Shown piece after piece: positions 1 to 5,274 of a DNA stretch of 8,119 nt. The DNA comes from Mxb001 sp051007175. Its GTDB lineage: Bacteria > Actinomycetota > Actinomycetes > S36-B12. The position numbers were made by a program, and so were the translations under genes. Position 1 is the stretch's first letter, and each line of letters begins with the position of its first letter. The stretch is from the NCBI GenBank assembly GCA_051007175.1, contig JBPCSL010000068.1, forward strand, positions 1-8,119, written 5' to 3'. Under the pieces are notes generated by a model that saw only the letters and a list, made by a program, of their open reading frames with translations, searched no databases and had not been told where the DNA came from.

Positions 1-702
1 CAGGAGTACGAGGACCTCGCGAAGATCCTGCGCGGAGTAGAGGGCATCTCGGCCATCGAGGTGAACATCTCCTGCCCCAACGTCTCCGACCGGGGCCAGG
101 TCTTCGCCTGCCGTGCCGATAGTGCGGCCGGCGTGATCGCCAGCGTCCGGCGTTCCACGGATCCGTCGATCCCGGTCTTCGCCAAGCTCTCCCCGGATGT
201 CACCGACATCGTGACCATCGCCGTGGCGTGCGAGCGCGCCGGGGCCGACGGCCTCTCGCTCATCAACACGACGCTGGGGATGGTGATCGACACGGACACC
301 ATGCGTCCGGCGCTGGCGGGGGTGACGGGCGGGCTGTCCGGCCCCGCCATTCGGCCCATCGCCGTGCGCTGCGTATGGCAGGTACGCGAAGCGCTCCCCG
401 ACATCCCGATCCTCGGCATGGGTGGCATCCGCAGCGGCCGCGACGCCCTGGAATTCATCCTGGCGGGGGCGAACGCCGTGTCCGTCGGGACGGTGGTCTT
501 CCACGACCCGTCGGCGCCCCTTCGCATCCATACCGAGCTTGCCGCTGAGTTGGCCTCCCGCGGATTCACGCGGCTGGTCGACGCGATCTCCTATGCGCAC
601 CGTGGCCCGGACGAGGACTCCCTCCCGGGGGTCGTCGACGCACCGGTGCAGGCGCAGCCCGAGGAATACGACGAGGACCTGCAGCCTCCGGAGTGGGTGT
701 GA
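1..702 (+). CDS. pyrD: Dihydroorotate dehydrogenase, class 1B type (5'-truncated by window edge)
   Basis: Catalyses oxidation of dihydroorotate to orotate, the fourth step of UMP synthesis, using FMN. The reading frame is open from base 1, so the first 20 codons in the window precede the GTG at 61, and that GTG is an internal valine. The visible 233 residues are the C-terminal two thirds; roughly 100 residues are missing if the protein has a usual length. Motifs seen: NISCPN, with the Cys that serves as catalytic base in class 1 enzymes (codon 73-75), AKLSPDVTDI, LINTTLGM, GGLSGPAIRP, GMGGI and GANAVSVGT, together forming the FMN/phosphate-binding half of the barrel. The Cys in place of Ser, and the overall match, indicate class 1B, a family that normally works with the iron-sulfur flavoprotein PyrK; a pyrK upstream is expected but outside the window. 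The C-terminus carries an acidic, proline-containing tail of about 30 residues. Its stop overlaps pyrF. Confidence 0.95.
   Translation, partial: QEYEDLAKILRGVEGISAIEVNISCPNVSDRGQVFACRADSAAGVIASVRRSTDPSIPVFAKLSPDVTDIVTIAVACERAGADGLSLINTTLGMVIDTDTMRPALAGVTGGLSGPAIRPIAVRCVWQVREALPDIPILGMGGIRSGRDALEFILAGANAVSVGTVVFHDPSAPLRIHTELAAELASRGFTRLVDAISYAHRGPDEDSLPGVVDAPVQAQPEEYDEDLQPPEWV
690..693 (+). promoter_or_regulatory. Ribosome binding site of pyrF (decides the start)
   Basis: GGAG lies inside the last codons of pyrD, 5 nt before the GTG at 699. A second in-frame GTG at 693 overlaps the GGAG itself and would have no usable Shine-Dalgarno sequence, so 699 is the better start. Confidence 0.6.
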
Positions 703-1451
703 CGCGCGCCCCCATCGCCGTCGCCCTGGATGCGCCGGACCTGGCGACCATGACGCGCTGGGCGTCGGCCGTGGCACCCCATGTCTCCACCGTGAAGGTG
801 GGCCTGGAGGCCTACCTGCGCGATGGCGACGACGCGGTGATCGCCGCCCGTGCCGCATCGGCCGAGGCGGCCGGCGCGGCGTGCCGGATCTTCCTGGACC
901 TCAAGCTCCACGACATCCCGGCGACGGTGGCGGGTGCCTGCCGCTCCGTTGCGCGACTGCGTCCGGACTTCCTCACCGTCCACGCCAGCGGGGGAGCGGC
1001 GATGGTGGCCGCGGCAGCCCGCGAGCTCCCCGACACCCGCATCGTCGCGGTCACGGTCCTCACCTCCCTGGGCGTCGACGACCTGGTGGGCATGTGTCTG
1101 CTGCGCGAAGGCGCGACCTCCGATGACGTCCGCGACCTCGCCATTCGCCTCGCCGTGGTGTCGGTTGACGCCGGGGCCCGCGCGATCGTGTGCTCCCCCG
1201 AGGAGGTGGCCGGCATCCGCGCCGCCCTGCGCGAGCAAATGCCGGACGTGGCCGATGACATCGTCCTCATCACGCCGGGCGTGCGGCCGGCGGGAGCCGA
1301 CCTCGGGGACCAGGTCCGGGTGGCCACCCCGGCCGAAGCCCTCTCCCGGGGAGCGGACCTGCTCGTGATCGGGCGTCCCATCACGGGATCGGACGATCCG
1401 GCGGCGGCCGCGGCCGCGATTGCGGCCGAGATTCGCGACCATGGTCGCTGA
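699..1451 (+). CDS. pyrF: Orotidine 5'-phosphate decarboxylase, subfamily 1 type
   Basis: Decarboxylates OMP to UMP, the last step of de novo pyrimidine synthesis. The 250-residue protein is a TIM barrel with the family's active-site residues in order: Asp11 (VALD), Lys33 (VKVG), the Asp67-x-Lys69-x-x-Asp72 motif in DLKLHDIP, His95 (TVHA), TVLTSL at about 119-124, the PGVRP phosphate loop at 193-197 and Arg226 in GRPI. Length and motifs fit the shorter E. coli/Bacillus-type subfamily 1. From memory, mycobacteria and streptomycetes carry the longer subfamily 2, so this form may be useful for placing the organism. GTG at 699 is chosen because it has GGAG 5 nt upstream and overlaps the pyrD stop as GTGA, which suggests translational coupling. 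The 3' end overlaps mihF by 11 nt. Confidence 0.96.
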   Translation: MTRAPIAVALDAPDLATMTRWASAVAPHVSTVKVGLEAYLRDGDDAVIAARAASAEAAGAACRIFLDLKLHDIPATVAGACRSVARLRPDFLTVHASGGAAMVAAAARELPDTRIVAVTVLTSLGVDDLVGMCLLREGATSDDVRDLAIRLAVVSVDAGARAIVCSPEEVAGIRAALREQMPDVADDIVLITPGVRPAGADLGDQVRVATPAEALSRGADLLVIGRPITGSDDPAAAAAAIAAEIRDHGR

Positions 1452-1770
1452 GCTCGACGCGGACGCGCGGGCTCGGGGACGGGAGCGTGCGCTCGAAGCC
1501 CGTCGACGACGCGCGGCGATCAAGCGCGATGTGCGGGCGGGCCAGCTCTCCTTGGACGACGTTCTCGGGCTTCGCCTGAGCGATCCCGTGGTCGCGAGGA
1601 TGCGGGTTGTGGATCTCCTGGAGTCGTTGCCCGGAGTCGGGCCGGTGCGCGCAGCCGTCTTGCTCGAGCGCTGCTCGATCGCCAGCACTCGTCGACTGCG
1701 AGGCCTAGGCGAGCATCAGGTCGCCGGCCTGCTCAGTGCCTGCCCGGATCCGCGTGCGGAGGCGTCGTGA
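1441..1770 (+). CDS. mihF: Actinobacterial integration host factor (mIHF/sIHF)
   Basis: Small basic nucleoid-associated protein that binds and bends DNA; the family affects chromosome compaction and supports phage integration in mycobacteria and development in Streptomyces. It is unrelated in fold to E. coli IHF. The 109-residue product has a very basic N-terminal helix (ARGRERALEARRRRAAIKRD, about 11-30), then a helix-hairpin-helix-like LPGVGPVRA at 63-71 and the family signature RRLRGLGEHQ at 84-93, which form the DNA-binding helix-two-turn-helix region. Length agrees with family members of about 105-107 residues. The ATG at 1441 is preferred over the in-frame TTG at 1420. Its ribosome site is weak (GAG at 1428-1430), and it overlaps pyrF by 11 nt, so translation probably depends on coupling. 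The position between pyrF and gmk matches that in other actinobacteria. Confidence 0.93.
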   Translation: MVAELDADARARGRERALEARRRRAAIKRDVRAGQLSLDDVLGLRLSDPVVARMRVVDLLESLPGVGPVRAAVLLERCSIASTRRLRGLGEHQVAGLLSACPDPRAEAS

Positions 1771-2315
1771 GCGGCCGGCTGCTAGTCCTCTCAGGACCCT
1801 CGGGAGTGGGCAAGTCCAGCGTGGTCGACTACCTCCGCACGCACCATCCCGACATCGCCTTCTCCGTCTCGGTGACGACGCGGCGGCCGCGTCCGGGCGA
1901 GGTCGACGGAGTTCACTACCGCTTCATCGACCGGGGGTCCTTCGAGAGGATGGCGGCGGACGGAGATCTGCTCGAATGGGCGGAGTTCTCCGGCAATCTG
2001 TATGGCACTCCCGCCGCGCCCGTGCGCGAGTTGCTGCAGGCGGGACGGCACGTGATCCTCGAGATCGAGCTCCAGGGCGCCCGCCAGGTCCGCGGGTCGG
2101 CCCCTGACGCGATCCAGGTGTTCCTCGCTCCGCCCAGCTGGGAGGTGCTCGTGGAGCGGCTCCAGGGGCGCGGGACCGAGGATCCCGAGGTCATCGCCCG
2201 CCGACTGGCCACGGCCCGGGTCGAGATGGCGGCCGAGGGGGAGTTCGACCGTGCCGTGGTCAACGAGTCGGTCCCCGTCGCCGCCGAGGAGATCGTCGCC
2301 CTCCTGTCGGGGTAG
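1767..2315 (+). CDS. gmk: Guanylate kinase
   Basis: Phosphorylates GMP and dGMP with ATP to GDP/dGDP in the cytoplasm, an essential step of GTP supply. The 182-residue protein has the P-loop GPSGVGKS at 10-17 (Lys16), the GMP-binding stretch SVSVTTRRPRPGEVDGVHY at 33-51, LEWAEFSGNLYGT at 69-81 and the arginine-bearing lid RLQGRGTED at 131-139. Where family members usually show LDID or LEID before the QGA motif, this one reads LEIELQGA (98-104), a conservative acidic change near the GMP pocket. The GTG start overlaps the mihF stop as GTGA and has a perfect GGAGG at 1758-1762, 4 nt upstream. The gene is slightly shorter than the E. coli enzyme but complete. Confidence 0.97.
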   Translation: MSGRLLVLSGPSGVGKSSVVDYLRTHHPDIAFSVSVTTRRPRPGEVDGVHYRFIDRGSFERMAADGDLLEWAEFSGNLYGTPAAPVRELLQAGRHVILEIELQGARQVRGSAPDAIQVFLAPPSWEVLVERLQGRGTEDPEVIARRLATARVEMAAEGEFDRAVVNESVPVAAEEIVALLSG

Positions 2316-2318
2316 ACT
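2313..2318 (+). promoter_or_regulatory. Possible -10 element of an rpoZ-coaBC promoter
   Basis: TAGACT spans the gmk stop codon and fits the actinobacterial TAnnnT pattern for the main sigma factor. It lies about 50 nt before the rpoZ start, in the only real gap of the upstream operon (2316-2370). No convincing -35 is visible 16-19 nt upstream, so this is a weak call based mainly on position. Confidence 0.3.
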
Positions 2319-2370
2319 CGGGTCGGCCCTCGTGGAGGTGTCCCGTAGCCGTGCTCGCGAAAGGTCGTCC

Positions 2371-2682
2371 ATGTCCGCGTCCGTGCGCCCCGAGGGCATC
2401 ACCTACCCGCCCATCGACGACCTGCTCGACAAGTCCGATTCCAAGTACTCCCTGGTGATCTACGCCGCCAAGCGTGCGCGCCAGATCAACGCCTATTACT
2501 CCCAGCTCGGCGAGGGACTGCTGGAGTACGTCGGCCCGCTCGTCGAGACGCATGTGCAGGAGAAGCCGCTGTCCATCGCGATGCGCGAGATCGACGCCGG
2601 CCTGCTCACGTCGGAGCCGTTCGACCCTGCTGCCGAGGTGGTGGTGGAGTTCGAGGCTCCGCTTGACGAGGACCTCACCTGA
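2371..2682 (+). CDS. rpoZ: DNA-directed RNA polymerase omega subunit
   Basis: Small subunit that helps fold the beta-prime subunit and assemble RNA polymerase. The 103-residue sequence has the actinobacterial omega signature: GITYPPIDDLLDKSDSKYSL (9-28), VIYAAKRARQINAYY (29-43), LLEYVGPLVE (50-59) and EKPLSIAMREI (64-74), followed by an acidic C-terminal tail. The ATG at 2371 has GAAAGG 6 nt upstream and starts just before the conserved block; an in-frame extension back to 2251 only shadows gmk. A 55-nt gap separates it from gmk, while its stop overlaps the coaBC start by 4 nt. Confidence 0.96.
   Translation: MSASVRPEGITYPPIDDLLDKSDSKYSLVIYAAKRARQINAYYSQLGEGLLEYVGPLVETHVQEKPLSIAMREIDAGLLTSEPFDPAAEVVVEFEAPLDEDLT
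2668..2672 (+). promoter_or_regulatory. Ribosome binding site for the CTG start of coaBC
   Basis: GAGGA sits 6 nt before the CTG at 2679, within the end of rpoZ. Its spacing is ideal for that CTG and for no other candidate codon, so it is the main support for the unusual start. Confidence 0.55.
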
Positions 2683-3881
2683 CCTCTCGGATCCTTCTCG
2701 GCGTCTCGGGAGGAATCGCGGCCTACAAGGCCTGCACCCTCCTGAGGCTGCTGCGCGAGGCCGGTCATGACGTGCGCGTCGTGCCCACGGCCTCCGCCCT
2801 CCGCTTTGTCGGCGCGCCCACTTGGGAAGCCCTGTCGGGGCATGCCGTGTCCAGCGAGGTCTGGGACGAGGTGGCGGAGGTGCGCCACGTGAGCCTCGGC
2901 CGCTGGGCCGATGCTGTCATCGTCGCGCCGGCCACGGCGAATCTCCTGGCGAAGGCCGCCGCCGGCATGGCGGACGACCTCCTCACGACGTCGCTGCTCA
3001 CCGCGACCTGCCCGATCATCTTGGCGCCGGCCATGCATACGGAGATGTGGCTGCACCCGGCGACCCAGGCCAATGTCGAGACCCTGCGCGGGCGGGGCGT
3101 CACCGTCGTCGATCCCGCGGTCGGGCGTCTCACGGGCGCCGACTCGGGGCCGGGGCGACTGCCCGAGCCGGCCGATCTCGCCGACCTGGTCCTCGGCATG
3201 CTCGCCGGCGGCACCGATCTCGCTGGCCGACGCGTCGTGGTCTCCGCGGGAGGGACGCGGGAGCCGCTCGACCCCGTGCGCTTCCTCGGCAACCGCTCCA
3301 GCGGTCGGCAGGGCTGGGCCCTCGCCCAGCGCGCCCGTGCGCGCGGCGCTGACGTCACGCTCGTCGCCGGGCACGCGGACCTCCCCCTGCCCGCGGGCAT
3401 GCGCGTGATCCAGGTGAGCACCGCGCGGGAGATGCGTGAGGCCATGCTGGCCGAGTCCGCCGGTGCCGATGCCGTGGTCATGGCGGCCGCCGTGGCCGAC
3501 TTCCGGCCCGTGGCGTATTCCGACCTCAAGATCAAGAAGGCCGAGGACGGAGGCGACCCGGAGCCGATGGCACTGGTGCGCAATCCCGACATCCTCGCGG
3601 AGCTCGTGGCCCTTCGGCCGGAAGGCCAGGTGGTCGTGGGCTTCGCGGCCGAGACGGCCGCCGACGCGGACGCCCTGATGGCCCTTGGACGCGCCAAGCT
3701 GGCCCGCAAGGGCTGCGACCTGCTCGTCGTGAACGACGTATCCGAGGGCCGGGTCTTCGGCTCACCGACGAACGACGCCGTGATCCTTGGTACGGATGGG
3801 ACCGTCGTGGCGGATGCGCACGGCAGCAAGGACGCCCTGGCCGACGCGGTCTGGGACGCCGTGTCGAAGCGACTGGGCTGA
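2679..3881 (+). CDS. coaBC: Bifunctional phosphopantothenoylcysteine decarboxylase / phosphopantothenate-cysteine ligase (CTG start)
   Basis: Performs two successive steps of coenzyme A synthesis: the C-terminal CoaB part joins cysteine to 4'-phosphopantothenate using CTP, and the N-terminal CoaC part decarboxylates the product with FMN. With a CTG start the protein has 400 residues. CoaC (1 to about 180) shows ILLGVSGGIAAYKA at the N-terminus, catalytic His70 in RHVSLG, and PAMHTEMW around His120, where E. coli has PAMN; I believe PAMH is usual in actinobacteria. CoaB (from about 183) shows GGTREPLDPVRFLGN with Asn205, the AAAVADFRP motif, the KIKK lysines at 284-287, VGFAAET and NDVSEGRVFGS. 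The first GTG in frame (2772) would delete the FMN-binding start of CoaC, and upstream the frame hits a stop at 2664-2666 with no ATG, GTG or TTG between. CTG at 2679 overlaps the rpoZ stop (CTGA) and has GAGGA 6 nt before it. Confidence 0.94.
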   Translation: MTSRILLGVSGGIAAYKACTLLRLLREAGHDVRVVPTASALRFVGAPTWEALSGHAVSSEVWDEVAEVRHVSLGRWADAVIVAPATANLLAKAAAGMADDLLTTSLLTATCPIILAPAMHTEMWLHPATQANVETLRGRGVTVVDPAVGRLTGADSGPGRLPEPADLADLVLGMLAGGTDLAGRRVVVSAGGTREPLDPVRFLGNRSSGRQGWALAQRARARGADVTLVAGHADLPLPAGMRVIQVSTAREMREAMLAESAGADAVVMAAAVADFRPVAYSDLKIKKAEDGGDPEPMALVRNPDILAELVALRPEGQVVVGFAAETAADADALMALGRAKLARKGCDLLVVNDVSEGRVFGSPTNDAVILGTDGTVVADAHGSKDALADAVWDAVSKRLG

Positions 3882-3888
3882 TCTCCTG

Positions 3889-3894
3889 TAAGGT
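3889..3894 (+). promoter_or_regulatory. Possible -10 element for the riboswitch-metK transcript
   Basis: TAAGGT, preceded directly by TG, fits the actinobacterial TAnnnT pattern. Transcription starting 6-8 nt downstream would begin at about 3900-3902, exactly at the 5' edge of the riboswitch aptamer, which is what supports the call. The upstream region around 3864-3870 (TCGAAG) is at best a poor -35 and lies within the end of coaBC. Confidence 0.45.
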
Positions 3895-3902
3895 CGGCGT
3901 CA

Positions 3903-4011
3903 GTCATGAGTGCCAGCGCATAGCCCCGGCTTGCTGGCCGGCAACCCTCCGACCGCGGTGGGGTGCCCCGGGTGATGACACGGCTGGTCCACCCTGGTCC
4001 GGCAAGCGCGG
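3903..4011 (+). ncRNA. SAM-IV riboswitch aptamer in the metK leader
   Basis: The gap between coaBC and metK carries a structured RNA that I recognise as the actinobacterial SAM-IV class by its conserved core (CATGAGTGCCAGC, CCCCGGCTTGCTGG, CGGCAACCC, GGGGTGCCCCGGGTGATGA). Pairings readable directly: P1, GTCAT 3903-3907 with ATGAC 3975-3979; P2, GCCAGC 3912-3917 with GCTGGC 3933-3938; P3, ACCC 3944-3947 with GGGT 3961-3964. One pseudoknot joins the P2 loop CCCGG 3925-3929 to CCGGG 3968-3972. A second joins the P3 loop CCGCG 3953-3957 to CGCGG 4007-4011, downstream of P1, which is the arrangement that separates SAM-IV from SAM-I. SAM binding is expected to lower metK expression. No T-tract terminator is visible between the aptamer and metK. 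Confidence 0.93.
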
Positions 4012-4020
4012 CACGGCGCT
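4005..4020 (+). promoter_or_regulatory. Candidate switching hairpin upstream of metK ribosome site
   Basis: AGCGC 4005-4009 can pair with GCGCT 4016-4020 around a 6-nt loop. The 5' arm shares bases with the 3' strand of the second pseudoknot (4007-4011), so the two structures exclude each other. It ends 10 nt before the metK GGAGG (4031-4035). It might belong to the expression platform, but it does not itself cover the ribosome site. Confidence 0.3.
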
Positions 4021-4041
4021 CGACATGCATGGAGGTAGTTC

Positions 4042-5238
4042 GTGGCACGTCGTCTGTTCACCTCGGAGTCCGTCACCGAGGGCCACCCCGACAAGATGGC
4101 CGACCAGATCAGCGATGCGATCCTGGATGACCTACTGAGACAGGACCCCAAGAGCAGGGTGGCCGTCGAGACGATGCTCACCACGGGCCAGGTCCACGTG
4201 GCCGGCGAGGTGACGACGAGCGGCTTCGCCGACGTCATGACCCTCGTGCGCGATGTCGTGAAGGACATCGGTTACGACTCCTCGAGCAAGGGCTTCGACG
4301 GCGAATCCTGCGGAATCTCGGTGTCCATCGGCGCCCAGTCGCCCGATATCGCCCAGGGCGTCGACGACGCCATCGAGGAGCGCGAGGGCAACAGCTCCGA
4401 TCCCCTCGATCGCCAGGGGGCGGGCGACCAGGGCCTCATGTTCGGCTACGCGACCGACGAGACCCCGACCCTGATGCCGCTGCCCATCCAGCTGGCGCAC
4501 CGGCTCGCTGAGCAGCTGACCGCCGTGCGCAAGGAGGGGATCGTTCCCTACCTCCGCCCGGACGGCAAGACGCAGGTCACCATCGAGTACGACGAGAACG
4601 ATCAGCCCGTCCGCCTCGACACGGTCGTCGTGTCGAGCCAGCACTCCCGCGACATCAATCTCGAGACGATGCTGGCCGCTGATGTCCGCAAGCATGTGGT
4701 CGATCCGATCCTCGACCAGGTCGACCTCGCCAGCGACGGCTACCGACTGCTCGTGAATCCCACGGGCCGCTTCGAGGTCGGTGGGCCCATGGGCGATGCG
4801 GGCCTGACGGGGCGCAAGATCATCGTCGACACCTACGGGGGGATGGCGCGCCACGGTGGCGGTGCCTTCTCCGGCAAGGACCCGTCGAAGGTGGATCGCT
4901 CCGCCGCCTACGCGATGCGCTGGGTGGCCAAGAACGTCGTCGCTGCGGGGCTCGCCAAGCGCTGCGAGGTCCAGGTGGCCTACGCCATCGGCAAGGCGCA
5001 CCCGGTGGGGCTCTTCGTGCAGACCTTCGGCACCGGAGTCCTGCCCGACGAGCGCATCCAGGAGGCGGTGCTCGAGGTGTTCGACCTGCGTCCTGCGGCG
5101 ATCATTCGCGACCTTGACCTGCTGCGCCCGATCTACCGGCCCACAGCCGCCTACGGTCACTTCGGGCGCGAGCTGCCGGGCTTTACCTGGGAGGGCACGG
5201 ACCGCGCTGCGGCGTTGAAGGTCGCGGCCGGGGCCTAG
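4042..5238 (+). CDS. metK: S-adenosylmethionine synthetase
   Basis: Makes SAM from methionine and ATP, with hydrolysis of the tripolyphosphate intermediate; a cytosolic enzyme, usually a tetramer. The 398-residue protein is full length and canonical: ESVTEGHPDK at 9-18 (His15 in the ATP site), the CGISVSIGAQSPDIAQGVD loop at 90-108, GAGDQG at 126-131, VVVSSQHS at 195-202, NPTGRFEVGGPMGDAGLTGRK at 239-259, the phosphate-binding GGGAFSGKD at 272-280, DRSAAYAMRWVAKN at 285-298 and AIGKAHPVG at 315-323. The GTG start has GGAGG 6 nt upstream. The gene follows a SAM-IV riboswitch, so the product is likely to repress its own synthesis. Its stop codon directly abuts the stop codon of the convergent gene, with no base between. 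Confidence 0.98.
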   Translation: MARRLFTSESVTEGHPDKMADQISDAILDDLLRQDPKSRVAVETMLTTGQVHVAGEVTTSGFADVMTLVRDVVKDIGYDSSSKGFDGESCGISVSIGAQSPDIAQGVDDAIEEREGNSSDPLDRQGAGDQGLMFGYATDETPTLMPLPIQLAHRLAEQLTAVRKEGIVPYLRPDGKTQVTIEYDENDQPVRLDTVVVSSQHSRDINLETMLAADVRKHVVDPILDQVDLASDGYRLLVNPTGRFEVGGPMGDAGLTGRKIIVDTYGGMARHGGGAFSGKDPSKVDRSAAYAMRWVAKNVVAAGLAKRCEVQVAYAIGKAHPVGLFVQTFGTGVLPDERIQEAVLEVFDLRPAAIIRDLDLLRPIYRPTAAYGHFGRELPGFTWEGTDRAAALKVAAGA

Positions 5239-5274
5239 TCAGGCCTGCCGCGCCTCGGCCTCGGCCACGAGGCC
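5232..5274. terminator. Two GC-rich hairpins at the metK/GGDEF convergence
   Basis: A 5-bp stem, GGCCT 5232-5236 with AGGCC 5241-5245, encloses parts of both opposing stop codons. A perfect 7-bp stem, GGCCTCG 5257-5263 with CGAGGCC 5268-5274 and a 4-nt loop, starts 19 nt after the metK stop, inside the end of the opposing gene. Neither is followed by a T-tract. Such U-less hairpins may end transcription in actinobacteria, but GC-rich coding sequence forms them easily, so this is tentative. Confidence 0.3.

Noticed and set aside
3946..4035. CCTCC 3946-3950 in the riboswitch P3 pairing with the metK GGAGG 4031-4035 as an anti-Shine-Dalgarno switch
   Set aside because: The complement is real, but CCTCC is part of P3, which forms in the SAM-bound aptamer. 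Ligand binding would then free the ribosome site, the wrong direction for feedback on metK. Five GC-rich bases are also easily matched by chance.
2765..4048. 427-codon minus-strand reading frame across coaBC and the riboswitch
   Set aside because: Ser/Arg/Ala/Pro-rich translation without domains, and it runs through the structured SAM-IV leader. coaBC in the other strand is unambiguous.
4132..5160. 342-codon minus-strand reading frame inside metK
   Set aside because: Antisense shadow of a highly conserved enzyme, with no family motif.
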